DNA of 64,000 nucleotides from Actinomadura rifamycini DSM 43936 (GCF_000425065.1 NZ_AULB01000003.1:434001-498000), one strand, 5' to 3'; numbered from the stretch's first letter, positions 14,758 through 26,010 are shown. Notes: generated by a model from the sequence alone, not told the origin. Made by a program: numbers and translations.

Positions 14758-17733
14758 CTACTCCAGCGTGAACCCGCTCAGGCGGGCCTCGCCGCGGAAC
14801 ACCAGGTAGACGTCCTGCCTGCCGTGGGCCCGCCGCAGGTCGGCGGTGACCTCCCTGTAGGCGTAGACGCCGCCGGTGGCCGGCACGTCGAGGGTGCCGA
14901 CGCGGCGGCCGTCCGGCGAACCGAGCCGCACCTCGATCGCGGTGGCGGCGGTCCCGGCGACGCGGGCGGTGATCCGCCCGGCGCCGCGGCCGAGGTCGGC
15001 GTCCTCGAACGCGATCCAGGCGCCCGCGGCGCCGGCGACGACGTCGCCGTCCGCCTTGGTCTCGTCGGCCAGGACGGCGCCGTCGTGGTCGTCGAAGTCG
15101 GCGGCGCGGGTCGGCGCGGACAGGTCGCGGGCCGGGATCCGCTCGCCCCGGACCTCGATCCTCGCCCGCTGCCGGACGTCGCCGGACGACGCGCCGACCA
15201 GCACGTCGTGCCCGGCGCGCTCGACGGCCCACCGGTTCCGCGTGACGTCCCAGAACGCCAGGTCGGACGCCTTGACCTCGAGCGTCACCCGCTTCGTCTG
15301 CCCCGGCGCCAGCTCGACCTTGGCGAAGTCGCGCAGCTCCTTCACCGGCTGCTTCACCCGCGACTTCCGCTGGCGGGTGTAGAGCTGGACGACCTCCTCG
15401 CCGGTGCGCTTCCCGGTGTTGGTGACCGGGACGGTGACCTCGATCGTGCCGTCGGCGCCCATCGAGTGACGGCTCAGCTTCGGCTTCCCGTAGCGGAACG
15501 TCGTGTAGGAGAGCCCGTACCCGAACGCGTACAGGGGGTCGCCCTTGAAGTACTGGTACGTGCGGTCGTGCTCGATGATGTCGTATTCGAGGATGCTCGG
15601 GAGCTGCTTCTCCGACCGGTACCAGGTCTGCGGCAGCTTGCCGGACGGGTTCTCGTCGCCGAACAGGACGTCGGCGAGCGCGTTGCCCGTCTCGGCGCCG
15701 GCGTGGCTCGTCCACAGGATCGCCGGGACGTTCGCGTCCGCCCAGGTCAGCGTGGTCGGGTAGCTGTTCTCCACGACGACGACCGTGTTCGGGTTCGCCT
15801 TCCGGACGGCCTTGACCAGCTCCAGCTGCCCCTCGGCGAGGCCCATCGCGGTGCGGTCGTGGTCCTCGCGGCCGTTGATGAACGGCATGCTGCCGACCAC
15901 GACGACCGCGGTGTCCGCCCGCTTCGCGGCGGCCACGGCGGACTCGGTGCCGCTGCCGACGACCTCCTTGGCGAGCGGGGTGGCGTCGGCCTTGGCCGCG
16001 AGGGCGAGCGTCCCGTCGTCCAGCACCTTCACGTACGGGTCGGCCGGGTTCTCGTACCCGGCGTAGCGCAGCAGCACGGTGCCGCCGGACTGCTCCTCCA
16101 GCGCGAACATCTGCTGGACGAACCAGCCGTTCGGCTGCGCCTGGCTGTTGGAGAAGTTCGATCCCCAGTCGTGGCGGCCGACGGTCTTGCCGTTGGCGAC
16201 GCTGCGCAGCGTGACGATGCCCTGGCCCCAGTCGAACACGTCGAACTGGGCGGTGGCGTCCGGGGTGGTCGGGCCCGTCTTGAGGACGGCCCCGTCGGCG
16301 CCGGTGCCGCCCGCGACGTACTCGCCGGTCCGGACGTCCTTGAGCGCGATGCGGTCGACGCCCTCGCTGGTGGTGACGTTCTCCGCGCCGGCCTTGGCGC
16401 GGACGCCGTCCACCGGGGTGACCTCGTAGGGGAGGGCGCCGGAGTACCAGTCGGTGTAGAGGGTGTCGGACAGCGGGCCGACGACGGCGACCTTGTCCCC
16501 GGCGGCGACGGGCAGCGCCTTCTTCTCGTTCTTGAGCAGCACCATCTGCTCGACGGCGGCCTTGCGGGCCAGCGCGCGGTGCTCGGGGCTGTCCACGACC
16601 TCCATGCCGATGCCGGCGTGCGGGCCGCCGTCGGGGTCGAACTCGCCGAGCCGCACCCGGATGTTCAGGATGTGGCCGACGGCCTCGTCGATGTCGGCCT
16701 CGGTGAGCAGGCCCCGGTCGAGGGCCGTCCTGACCGAGTCGATCGTCGTGGCCGAGTTCGTGTCGTCGACCGTGAAGCTGTCCACGCCCGCCTTGAGGGT
16801 GGCGGCGTTCGCGGTGGGCAGGTCGGGGAAGTAGTTCTGCGAGCCGATGAGGTTGTTCGGGCCGCCCGCGTCGGTGACGTTGAACAGCGTCTCGTCCGTC
16901 CACGACCGGACGAGCCCGGCGGCGTCCGGCGTGACCGTCGCGGGACGGCCGTTCACCTTGTTGTACGCCGTCATGATGCCGGTGACCGCCTCGTTGGAGA
17001 CCGGCATCCGGAACGGCGCCTCGTAGTACTCCTTCTTCGTGCGCGGCCGCAGGGAGGAGGACGTCTCGGTGCGCTTGTACTCGTTGTTGTTCGCGAGGTA
17101 GTGCTTGAGGACGGGCGCCGTCTTGAGGCGGTCCGGATCGTCGCCGCGCATGCCGCGGCCGTAGGCGGTCGCGAGCAGGCCGGTGAGCAGCGGGTCCTCG
17201 GAGTAGCCCTCCTCGTTGCGGCCCCAGCGCGGGTCGCGCAGCAGGTTCACGACCGGCGCCCACAGCTGCAGGCCCCAGACGTCCGGGTTCTCGCCGTGGT
17301 GGCCGCGGGCCTCGTCGCCGACGACGGAGCCGACCTCCTTCAGCAGCGCCGGGTCCCAGGTGGCGCCGAGGCCGACGGACTGCGGGAACACCGTCGCCTT
17401 CGCGGTGCGGACGGCGCCGCCCGCGTGGACGTCGGTGGTCCAGGCGAGCCCGTGCAGGGCCTCGGTCCCGGTCTTGAACCGGCCGATGCCCAGGCGCGGG
17501 ACCGGCGCCTGGTACTGGTGCAGCAGCCCGAGCTTCTCGTCGAGCGTGAGCCGGCCCAGCAGGTCGTCGACGCGGGCGGCGACGGGCAGGCCGGGGTCGC
17601 GGAACGGGAGGCCGTCGCGGGCCGCCGCCGGGGCCGCGTGGAGGAGCGGCGCCGCGAGCGCGGCGGCCAGGACGAGGGTCAGCGGCCGGCTGCGCCGGCC
17701 GGGGGAACGGGGTCTGCTTCGGCTGAGCTTCAA
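14758..17733 (-). CDS. Secreted GH3 beta-glycosidase with C-terminal CBM6-like module
   Basis: A 991-residue exported glycoside hydrolase family 3 enzyme (beta-glucosidase/beta-xylosidase class). The N-terminus has Arg pairs and a hydrophobic core ending in HAAPAAA, a signal peptide. The GH3 (beta/alpha)8 domain includes DPRWGRNEEGYSEDP and LKHYLANNN; the nucleophile Asp is in NVTDAGGP, where the usual SDW is VTDA. The second domain is interrupted by an inserted domain (about 430-580), then come a fibronectin-III-like domain and a CBM6-like beta-sandwich ending in DVYLVFRGEARL. The start is TTG at 17733, because AAGGAGC lies 5 bp before it and the signal peptide begins there. A TCGAAGCGCTTCGA operator lies 41 bp upstream, tying it to the xyloglucan operon. 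Confidence 0.87.
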   Translation of the reverse strand: MKLSRSRPRSPGRRSRPLTLVLAAALAAPLLHAAPAAARDGLPFRDPGLPVAARVDDLLGRLTLDEKLGLLHQYQAPVPRLGIGRFKTGTEALHGLAWTTDVHAGGAVRTAKATVFPQSVGLGATWDPALLKEVGSVVGDEARGHHGENPDVWGLQLWAPVVNLLRDPRWGRNEEGYSEDPLLTGLLATAYGRGMRGDDPDRLKTAPVLKHYLANNNEYKRTETSSSLRPRTKKEYYEAPFRMPVSNEAVTGIMTAYNKVNGRPATVTPDAAGLVRSWTDETLFNVTDAGGPNNLIGSQNYFPDLPTANAATLKAGVDSFTVDDTNSATTIDSVRTALDRGLLTEADIDEAVGHILNIRVRLGEFDPDGGPHAGIGMEVVDSPEHRALARKAAVEQMVLLKNEKKALPVAAGDKVAVVGPLSDTLYTDWYSGALPYEVTPVDGVRAKAGAENVTTSEGVDRIALKDVRTGEYVAGGTGADGAVLKTGPTTPDATAQFDVFDWGQGIVTLRSVANGKTVGRHDWGSNFSNSQAQPNGWFVQQMFALEEQSGGTVLLRYAGYENPADPYVKVLDDGTLALAAKADATPLAKEVVGSGTESAVAAAKRADTAVVVVGSMPFINGREDHDRTAMGLAEGQLELVKAVRKANPNTVVVVENSYPTTLTWADANVPAILWTSHAGAETGNALADVLFGDENPSGKLPQTWYRSEKQLPSILEYDIIEHDRTYQYFKGDPLYAFGYGLSYTTFRYGKPKLSRHSMGADGTIEVTVPVTNTGKRTGEEVVQLYTRQRKSRVKQPVKELRDFAKVELAPGQTKRVTLEVKASDLAFWDVTRNRWAVERAGHDVLVGASSGDVRQRARIEVRGERIPARDLSAPTRAADFDDHDGAVLADETKADGDVVAGAAGAWIAFEDADLGRGAGRITARVAGTAATAIEVRLGSPDGRRVGTLDVPATGGVYAYREVTADLRRAHGRQDVYLVFRGEARLSGFTLE

Positions 17734-17773
17734 CCTTGCTCCTTGGGTGGACTCGCCCCCGATGATCGGTTTG

Positions 17774-17787
17774 TCGAAGCGCTTCGA
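17774..17787. promoter_or_regulatory. LacI-type operator upstream of the secreted GH3 gene
   Basis: TCGAAGCGCTTCGA is a perfect 14-bp palindrome, extended to 16 bp by flanking G/C (17773-17788). The same 14-mer occurs twice at the promoter of the ABC importer operon (25858-25893). The regulator is most likely the LacI protein encoded at 17925-18932. Confidence 0.82.
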
Positions 17788-17856
17788 CGATGAGCGCCCG
17801 GAAAGCCCCCTTTCTGGTGGACGGTGCGGAACGGTCGGGCGGACCGGGCCGGGCCG

Positions 17857-17926
17857 GGACCGGCCGGTGCGGACCGGCCGGTGCGGGACGGCCGGTGCGG
17901 GACGGGCGGTGCGGGACGGGCGGGTC
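17857..17926. repeat. 14-bp tandem repeat, five copies, at the 3' end of the LacI gene
   Basis: Five imperfect units of 14 bp (consensus ggGacSGgCGGTGC, starting at 17857, 17871, 17885, 17899 and 17913) run directly into the stop codon of the LacI gene at 17925-17927. The copies nearest the gene are the most diverged from the far ones. This looks like slippage-driven expansion; it may also act as a structured 3' region. Confidence 0.75.
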
Positions 17927-18932
17927 AGCGGGCGGCGGTGCCGCTGCTGGCGCGCGGCGTCAGCGTCGGCGGCAGCAGCGTCGCCGCCGGGACCGGCTCG
18001 CCCTCCAGCTTGGCCATGAGCAGCTCGACGGCCCGGCCGCCCACCTCCTCGGCCGGGATCGCGACCGACGACAGCGGCGTCTCGGCGTGCTCGGCCACCT
18101 CGTCCGGGCAGATCGCGACGACCGACACGTCCTCGGGCACGCGGCGGCCCTCGGCGCGCAGCGCCCGGACGACCGTGTCGACGACCGGCTCGTTGTGCAC
18201 GAGGATCCCGGTGAGGTCCGGGCGCTCCCGCAGCAGCCGTCCGACCAGGTCCTTCGCCGCGTCCGCGCTCGCCTCGCACGGGTGGACGCCGCCGGCCATG
18301 CCGTGCTCGCGGACCGCCTCGGCGAACCCGTCGGTGACCCGCCGCGCGAAGCCGGTCTCCCGCGCGTACACCTCCGGCGGGGAGCCGATCATCGCGACCT
18401 CGCGGTGCCCGAGCGCCGCCAGGTGCCGGGCGCAGGCCGCGCCCGCCGCGTGGAAGTCGAGGTCGATGCAGGTCAGGTCGTCGGCGTCGGCGGGGAACCC
18501 GATGAGCACGCTCGGCCGGTCGAGGGACCGCAGCAGCGGCACCCGCGGGTCGCGCATCTGCACGTCCATGACGATGAGCGCGTCGACGAGCGCGCTGTCG
18601 GCGACGCGGCGCAGCCCGTCCTCGCCCTCCTCCTGGGTGAGCAGCAGGACGTCGTGGTCGTGCCGGCGCGCGGCCGTGACGACCGACGTCGCGAACCGCA
18701 TCACGACGGGCACCGCGACGCCGCTGCGCAGCGGCAGCATCAGCGCGACGACGTTGGAGCGGCTGCTGGCGAGGGCGCGGGCCCCGGCGTGCGGGCGGTA
18801 GCCGAGCTCCCGGATGCTGGCGCGGACGCGCCGCCGGGTCTCCTCCGAGATCGAGCGCTTGCCGCTCAGCACGTAGGAGACGGTGCTCGGCGACACGCCC
18901 GCGTGCCGCGCCACATCGGTGATCTTGACCAC
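17925..18932 (-). CDS. LacI-family repressor of the xyloglucan-oligosaccharide locus
   Basis: A 335-residue LacI/GalR repressor. The HTH reads VKITDVARHAGVSPSTVSYVLSGKRSIS with hinge helix RALASSRSN, then a full effector domain ending in CPDEVAEHAETPLSSVAIP. The GTG at 18932 gives the standard N-terminus; only 11 bp separate it from the GH1 stop, so it is the last gene of the importer operon and probably autoregulated. The probable target is TCGAAGCGCTTCGA, found twice before the operon and once before the GH3 gene. The effector is probably a xyloglucan fragment; this is inferred from the neighbours. Confidence 0.87.
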   Translation of the reverse strand: MVKITDVARHAGVSPSTVSYVLSGKRSISEETRRRVRASIRELGYRPHAGARALASSRSNVVALMLPLRSGVAVPVVMRFATSVVTAARRHDHDVLLLTQEEGEDGLRRVADSALVDALIVMDVQMRDPRVPLLRSLDRPSVLIGFPADADDLTCIDLDFHAAGAACARHLAALGHREVAMIGSPPEVYARETGFARRVTDGFAEAVREHGMAGGVHPCEASADAAKDLVGRLLRERPDLTGILVHNEPVVDTVVRALRAEGRRVPEDVSVVAICPDEVAEHAETPLSSVAIPAEEVGGRAVELLMAKLEGEPVPAATLLPPTLTPRASSGTAAR

Positions 18933-18943
18933 GGACCGTCCCG

Positions 18944-20334
<1,391 letters not shown>

Positions 20335-20335
<1 letters not shown>

Positions 20336-22671
20336 CAGTCCTGCCCTTCTTCCAGCGTGATGACGACTTCGTCCGCGGCCGCCTCGACGCGCACGCCCTG
20401 CGGGTGCGCGGCGGCCGTGCCGCCCTCGACGGCGGCGGCGCGGGCGTTGACGAGCAGGACGCTCCACGCGCCCGCGCCCGACGCGGCCACCCGGACGGCC
20501 GAGCCGTCGCGTTCGGTGGTGAACACCGCGTCCCCGACCCGCGTGACGACCCGCGCGCCGTCCCCGAGGCCTTCGCGGGGCTCGTACACCCGCAGCGTGA
20601 CGCCGTCCGCGTGGTCGTAGTCCGGACGGTCGCCGACCGCGCCCTCGGGGACCACCGCGCCCGGACGCACCAGCAGCGGGAGGCTGTCGAACCCGTGCGT
20701 CTCCCGCACCCAGCGGCCGCCCGCGACCCGCTCGCCCGTCGCGAAGTGCGTCCACACGCCGTCCGGCACGTAGTACGCGACCGTCCCGTCCTGCGCGAAC
20801 ACGGGGGCGACGAGGAGGTCGTCGCCGAGCATGTACTGCCGTTCGAGGTGCGTGCAGGCGGGGTCGTCCGGGAACTCCAGGACCATCGCGCGCATCATCG
20901 GCAGGCCCCCCTCGTACGCCTGCCGCGCGGCCCCCGCCAGGTACGGCATCAGCCGCATCTTCAACTCCGTGAAGGCGCGCAGGACGTCGACGGACTCCTC
21001 GTCGAACAGCCACGGCACCCGGTAGGAGTGGCTGCCGTGCAGGCGGCTGTGCGACGACAGCATCCCGAACGCGATCCACCGCTTGAACAGCGCGGGGTCG
21101 GGCGTGCCCTCGAACCCGCCGATGTCGTGGCTCCAGTACCCGAACCCGGTCATGCCGAGCGACAGGCCGCCGCGCAGGCTCTCCCCCATCGCCTCGAACG
21201 TCGACTCGCAGTCGCCGCCCCAGTGCACCGGGAACCGCTGCCCGCCCACGGTGGCCGACCGGGCGAACACCACCGCGTCGTCCTCGCCGCGCCTCTTCTG
21301 CAGCAGCTCGAACACGGTCTTGTTGTAGAGGTACGTGTAGTAGTTGTGCGCGCGCTCCGGGTCGGACCCGTCGTGGTACACGACGTCCGTGGGGATCCGC
21401 TCGCCGAAGTCGGTCTTGAAGCAGTCGACGCCCATCTCCAGCAGCGCGTCCAGCTTCGCCGCGTACCACTCGCGGGCCTCGGGGTTGGTGAAGTCGACGA
21501 CCGCGAGGCCCGGCTGCCACTTGTCCCACTGCCACACGTCCCCGTCCGGGCGCGTCAGCAGGTAGCCGTTCGCGCGCCCCTCCTCGAACAGCGGCGACCG
21601 CTGCCCGATGTACGGGTTGATCCACACGCAGATCCGCAGGCCGCGCTCCTTCAGCCGCCGCAGCATCCCCGGCGGGTCGGGGAACACGCGCGGGTCCCAC
21701 TCGAAGTCGCACCACTGGTACTCGCGCATCCAGAAGCAGTCGAAGTGGAACACGCTGAGCGGCAGGCCCCGCTCGGCCATCCCGTCGATGAACGACGTGA
21801 CGGTCGCCTCGTCGTAGGACGTCGTGAACGACGTCGACAGCCACAGCCCGAACGACCAGTCGGGCAGTTTCGCCGGGCGCCCGGTCAGCGCCGTGTACTT
21901 GCGCAGGATGTCGCGCGGCGTCGGGCCGTAGATGACGAAGTACCGCATCGACTGACCCTCGACGCTGAACGACGTCCGCGTCACGACCTCCGACGCCACC
22001 TCGAAGGACACGCGTCCCGGATGGTCGACGAACACCCCGTAGCCCGCGTTCGTCAGGTAGAACGGCGCGTTCTTGTACGCCTGCTCGCTGGCCGTGCCGC
22101 CGTCGGCGTTCCACACGTCCACCGACTGCCCGTTGCGCGCCAGCGGGCCGAACCGCTCGCCGAGCCCGTACACGACGTGGTCGACGCCGAGGTCGAGCTG
22201 CTCGCGGACGTAGTGCCGGCGGCCCTCGGGCCAGCGGTCGTCGGTCTCGATGACGGCCGCGGCCTTCGGGGCGCTGCCGGTGAGCCGCCGCCCGTCCGCG
22301 AGGAAGTCGACGCCCCACGTCCCGTCCCGCCGGACCCGCACGGTGAGCGCGCCGGACGTCAGCGTCGCCGCGTCCCCGCCCTCCGGGGCCTCGACGACCA
22401 CGTCGGGCGACGCGTCCGCCAGCGCGAACGCCGGCCCGCGGGCCCGCTCCCCCGCGAAGTGCGTGAGCGTCACGCCGATGACGTCCGGCATCGGCGACGT
22501 CGCCGTCACCGTCACCACCGGGCCCTTGAGCAGGTCGCCGCGGTGCCGGATCCGCTGGACGGGCGCGTGCACGGTGAGCGAGTCCGGCCCGGCGTCGACG
22601 TCGAGGACCTCCACCGGATGACTCGCGTGCACACCTTCGCGCATCATCCAGTAGCCGTCGCTGAACTTCAT
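20335..22671 (-). CDS. yicI: GH31 alpha-xylosidase (YicI-like)
   Basis: A 778-residue GH31 enzyme, close in length to E. coli YicI (772). The nucleophile lies in KTDFGERIP (Asp421), the motif typical of the alpha-xylosidase branch rather than alpha-glucosidases; the acid/base Asp is in [32 protein letters not shown] is another YicI-type substrate-pocket block. The enzyme would remove alpha-1,6-linked xylose from xyloglucan oligosaccharides or isoprimeverose inside the cell. The ATG at 22671 lies 2 nt after the stop of the upstream permease gene. Its presence identifies the operon as xyloglucan-related. Alpha-glucosidase activity is the main alternative. Confidence 0.88.
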
Positions 22672-22673
22672 TG

Positions 22674-23570
22674 CTACTTCACTGCTCCTGCCGTGAGACC
22701 GCGCGACAGCGTGCGCTGGAAGACGAGGAAGAAGAGGACGGTCGGGAGCAGGCCGAGCAGCGAGGCGGCGCTGGACATCGTGGCGTCCATCATCCGCTGG
22801 CCCTGCAGGACGCCGAGCGCGACCGAGACCGTCTGGTTGTCGTTGGAGATGAGGAAGACCATGGGGATCAGGAACTCGTTCCAGGTCCACACGAAGAAGA
22901 AGACCATCAGCACCATCAGCGTCGGCCGGACCACCGGGACCACGACCCGCCACAGAATCTGGAACCGTCCGGCGCCGTCGATGCGGGCCGCCTCCAGCAG
23001 CGGGCGCGGGAACGCCGACAGCACCGACGACAGCAGGTAGGTGCCGAACGCGCTCTGGATCACCGTGAACACGATGATCACCGCGATGCGGGTGTCGTAG
23101 AGGCCGAACTCCTTGGACAGGTAGTACAGCGGGTAGACCAGCGCCTCCTGCGGCAGCGTGTTCGCCAGCAGCAGCAGGACGAGCACCCACATGCGCCCCT
23201 TGATGCGCCCGATCCCGAGCGCGTACGCGTTCAGGACGGACAGCAGCACCGCGAGGACCGCGACCGAGCCGCTGATCACGGCGCTGTTGACCAGCACCTG
23301 CCCGAAGTCGGTCCGCTCCCAGAACGCGCGGACGCCGTCCAGGTCGACGCCCTCCGGCAGCGCGAGCGGGCCGTTGGCCGAGTACTCCTGCGGGGTCTTC
23401 AGCGCGTTGGCCAGCACGACCGCGAACGGGATCAGCATGATCCCCGCCATCGCGACCAGCGCGACCAGCACCGCGTAGGCGCCCGGGCCGCGGCGGCGGC
23501 GCCGGCGCCCGGACGCGTCCGGGCGGGCCCCGGCCGGCGTGCCGGCCCGCTTGGTGAGCGTCGCGGTCAC
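22674..23570 (-). CDS. Sugar ABC transporter permease (MalG type)
   Basis: A 298-residue permease with six predicted membrane segments after a basic N-terminus. The EAA loop reads [19 protein letters not shown], with [10 protein letters not shown] downstream. The GTG start at 23570 overlaps the stop of the partner permease (GTGA). It forms the second channel subunit of the importer for xyloglucan-derived oligosaccharides. No ATPase gene is nearby; a shared MsiK-like ATPase is the expected partner. Confidence 0.87.
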   Translation of the reverse strand: MTATLTKRAGTPAGARPDASGRRRRRRGPGAYAVLVALVAMAGIMLIPFAVVLANALKTPQEYSANGPLALPEGVDLDGVRAFWERTDFGQVLVNSAVISGSVAVLAVLLSVLNAYALGIGRIKGRMWVLVLLLLANTLPQEALVYPLYYLSKEFGLYDTRIAVIIVFTVIQSAFGTYLLSSVLSAFPRPLLEAARIDGAGRFQILWRVVVPVVRPTLMVLMVFFFVWTWNEFLIPMVFLISNDNQTVSVALGVLQGQRMMDATMSSAASLLGLLPTVLFFLVFQRTLSRGLTAGAVK

Positions 23571-24493
23571 CGGTCCTCCCCTTCCAGCTCGCGTCCCTGC
23601 GCGCGCAGGAAGACGACGGTCAGCGCGATGATCACGAGGGTCAGCACGGTCGCGATCGCCGAGCCGTAGCCCACGTCCTGCTTCTCGAAGAAGTTGACGT
23701 AGGAGTAGTAGGACGGCACGTTCGTCGACCCGCCCGGACCGCCCTTGGTGAGGACGAAGATCTGCGGGAACGCCTTCAGCGCGGCGATCGTCGTCCACAG
23801 CAGCACCACGAAGATCTCCGGGCGGATCTGCGGGACGGTGACGTGCCAGAAGCGGCGCGCCCACGACGCCCCGTCGATCTCCGCCGCCTCGTACAGCGAC
23901 GGGTCGACCCGCTGCAGGCCCGACATGAAGATCACCAGCGGGAACCCGATCTGCGTCCACACCATGACGGCCAGGACGGACCAGAGCGCGGTGTCCGGGT
24001 CGCCGAGCCAGTTCTGCGCGAGGGAGCCGAGCCCGACCGCCTCCAGCAGCGCGTTGACCGCGCCGTCGTCGGGGGCGAGCAGCCAGCTCCACACCACGCC
24101 CGCGATGACGACCGGCAGCACCTGCGGCAGGTAGATGCAGGCGCGCAGGACGGCCGCGGTGCGGGACCCGAAGTGCCGGTCGATCAGGTCGGTCAGCGCG
24201 CCGGCGAGGACCAGCCCGATCACCGTCGGGACGATCGCCATCCCGAGGATCACGAGGACGTTGTTGCGGAACGAGGACCAGAACCGCTCGTCCCCCATCA
24301 GCTTCTCGTAGTTCTCCAGGCCCACCCACTCGGGGCTGCCGACGCCCGACCAGTCGGTGAAGCTCGTCCCGATGTTCATCAGGAACGGGACGCCGATGAC
24401 GCCGGTGAACAGCAGCAGCCCGGGCAGCAGGTAGGGGAGGTAGGCGAGCCGGCCGCCGAGGCCGCCGGCCCGCCCGGACGTCCGCCCGCTCAT
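23567..24493 (-). CDS. Sugar ABC transporter permease (MalF type)
   Basis: A 308-residue permease with six predicted membrane segments (first at YLLPGLLLFTGVIGVPFLMN). The EAA loop is EAAEIDGASWARRFWHVTV. Its ATG at 24493 overlaps the stop of the binding-protein gene (ATGA) and its own stop overlaps the next permease (GTGA), so binding protein and both permeases are translationally coupled. Unlike the ceb operon there is no hairpin between binding protein and permease here. Confidence 0.87.
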   Translation of the reverse strand: MSGRTSGRAGGLGGRLAYLPYLLPGLLLFTGVIGVPFLMNIGTSFTDWSGVGSPEWVGLENYEKLMGDERFWSSFRNNVLVILGMAIVPTVIGLVLAGALTDLIDRHFGSRTAAVLRACIYLPQVLPVVIAGVVWSWLLAPDDGAVNALLEAVGLGSLAQNWLGDPDTALWSVLAVMVWTQIGFPLVIFMSGLQRVDPSLYEAAEIDGASWARRFWHVTVPQIRPEIFVVLLWTTIAALKAFPQIFVLTKGGPGGSTNVPSYYSYVNFFEKQDVGYGSAIATVLTLVIIALTVVFLRAQGRELEGEDR

Positions 24494-25773
24494 TCCGGCA
24501 GGCCGTCCTCATAGGCGGTCTGCAGGGTGGAGAGGGCCTCCTTCGGGTCCTCGCCGTTCATGATCTGCTGCGTCTGCGCGACCAGGGCGTCGTAGAAGCC
24601 CGCCACCGGCCAGTCCGGGTAGTAGGCGAGCTTGCCGCCCTCGGCCAGCTCGTTGAAGTCCGCGATGAGCCGCTTCGACTTCTCGTCGGTGATCGCGCCC
24701 GGGTCGGCCGCGATCGGGATGCCGCCCGCGTTGCCGAGCTGGTTCTGGATGTGCTTCTGCAGCGTGATGTTGATGAAGTCGTAGGCGAGCTCCTTGTTCT
24801 CGGAGCTCTCCGGGACGACCCACAGGTTGCCGCTGGAGCCGAGCGTGAACTTCGCCTCGGGCCACACGAACGTGCCCCAGTCGAACTTCGACTCGGCGTT
24901 GACGCGGCCGAACCACCAGCTCCCGGAGAACATCATCGGGTACTCGCCCTTCATGAAGGCGACCCCGGCCTCCTCGGCCTTCTGCCCGACGGTGTTCTTG
25001 TCGACGTAACCCTTGCCGACCCACTCCTTGAACGTCGTCGCGCCGTGCGTCCACGCCGGGTCGGTGAAGTCGACCGGGCCGGTGTAGCGCTGCAGGCTGT
25101 CGATCCAGGTGCGGTCGGCCCGCGCCAGGGCGTGCTGGTAGACGAACTGGTGCGCCATGTACTCGGCGCCCGCGTTGGTCAGCGGCGTGACGCCCTTGGC
25201 GACGAACGCGTCGAGCGCCTCGGTGAACTCGGCCATCGTGGTCGGGACCTCGACGCCGTGCTCCTCGAACAGCTCCTTGTTGTAGTACACCATGACGTAC
25301 TCGGCGTAGTTCGGGACGCCGAACCACTTCTCGCCGCCCATGACGCCCTTGTCGTCGTACTTGGCGGTGACGGCGACGTTCGGGTCGATCAGCTTGTCCC
25401 AGCCCCGCTCGGCCACCTCGGCCGTCATGTCGGTGAGGAGGCCCTGCTTGGACAGCGCCCCGGCCGTGGCGTTGCCCTTGTTGTACTCCATGATGTCGGG
25501 GGCGTCGTCGGAGTTCAGGACCATCGAGGCGGTCTTCTGGATCTGCTCGAAGCCCTTCTCCTCGAACTCGACCTTGACGCCCGGGTGGGTCTTCTCGAAC
25601 TCCTTGATCGCCGCGTTCCACGCGACGCCCATGGCGCTGTCGGGGGACTCGTAGTGCCAGAGCCTGAGGACGTTCGGGTCGGACTCGGCGTCGCCGCCGC
25701 CGCAGCCCGCGAGCGCGAGGGCGCTCGCGGCCACCGCCGCGAGCAGGGCCGCGCCCCTGCCTGCCTTCATCAT
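24490..25773 (-). CDS. Oligosaccharide-binding lipoprotein of the xyloglucan importer
   Basis: A 427-residue family-1 solute-binding protein. The N-terminus is a lipoprotein signal peptide with lipobox ALAGC. The start is the first of two adjacent ATG codons (25773 or 25770), placed behind CGGAGGAACCCCC. It is the first gene of a seven-cistron-style locus: binding protein, two permeases, GH31, GH1, LacI. Substrate is inferred from the alpha-xylosidase and beta-glucosidase downstream: xyloglucan oligosaccharides such as isoprimeverose-containing units. The promoter and paired operators lie 85-158 bp upstream. Confidence 0.86.
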   Translation of the reverse strand: MMKAGRGAALLAAVAASALALAGCGGGDAESDPNVLRLWHYESPDSAMGVAWNAAIKEFEKTHPGVKVEFEEKGFEQIQKTASMVLNSDDAPDIMEYNKGNATAGALSKQGLLTDMTAEVAERGWDKLIDPNVAVTAKYDDKGVMGGEKWFGVPNYAEYVMVYYNKELFEEHGVEVPTTMAEFTEALDAFVAKGVTPLTNAGAEYMAHQFVYQHALARADRTWIDSLQRYTGPVDFTDPAWTHGATTFKEWVGKGYVDKNTVGQKAEEAGVAFMKGEYPMMFSGSWWFGRVNAESKFDWGTFVWPEAKFTLGSSGNLWVVPESSENKELAYDFINITLQKHIQNQLGNAGGIPIAADPGAITDEKSKRLIADFNELAEGGKLAYYPDWPVAGFYDALVAQTQQIMNGEDPKEALSTLQTAYEDGLPE

Positions 25774-25855
25774 GGGGGTTCCTCCGGGGGTGGGACGGAG
25801 CCGGTGTCCGGGTGAGCGGACGTCCGGGGGTGGGGTGTGGGGGTGTACGCGTTCC

Positions 25856-25931
25856 AATCGAAGCGCTTCGACTCGTGCGTCGAAGCGCTTCGATTGCCGG
25901 GGATGCTAGCCCGAGGGCGGGCGCCGCACAA
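25856..25931 (-). promoter_or_regulatory. Promoter with twin TCGAAGCGCTTCGA operators for the xyloglucan operon
   Basis: Read on the minus strand, a -35 TTGTGC (25931-25926), 17-bp spacer and -10 TAGCAT (25908-25903) precede two perfect operators at 25880-25893 and 25858-25871. The operators are centred 22 bp apart, two helical turns, so two repressor dimers would sit on the same DNA face. Their flanks mirror each other, making one 40-bp dyad (25856-25895) around a 6-bp centre. They cover the expected start site, so repression by blocking initiation is likely. Confidence 0.78.
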
Positions 25932-25982
25932 TAGGTTGCCCCCACCCGATTTCCTGATCACCTCCGTGACCTGCACAAACAG

Positions 25983-26000
25983 GTTGGGAGCGCTCCCAAC
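25983..26000. promoter_or_regulatory. CebR/CelR-type operator upstream of the xyloglucan promoter
   Basis: GTTGGGAGCGCTCCCAAC is a perfect 18-bp palindrome containing the exact TGGGAGCGCTCCCA core found before cebE. It lies about 55 bp upstream of the -35 of the xyloglucan operon and 11 bp past the stop of the kinase-CBM2 gene. Its position suggests CebR also influences the xyloglucan genes. Confidence 0.85.
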
Positions 26001-26010
26001 TCGGGCGGGC

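Noticed and set aside
17857..17926. Tandem units as a possible CRISPR array
   Set aside because: The 14-bp units are contiguous without spacers and no cas gene is present.
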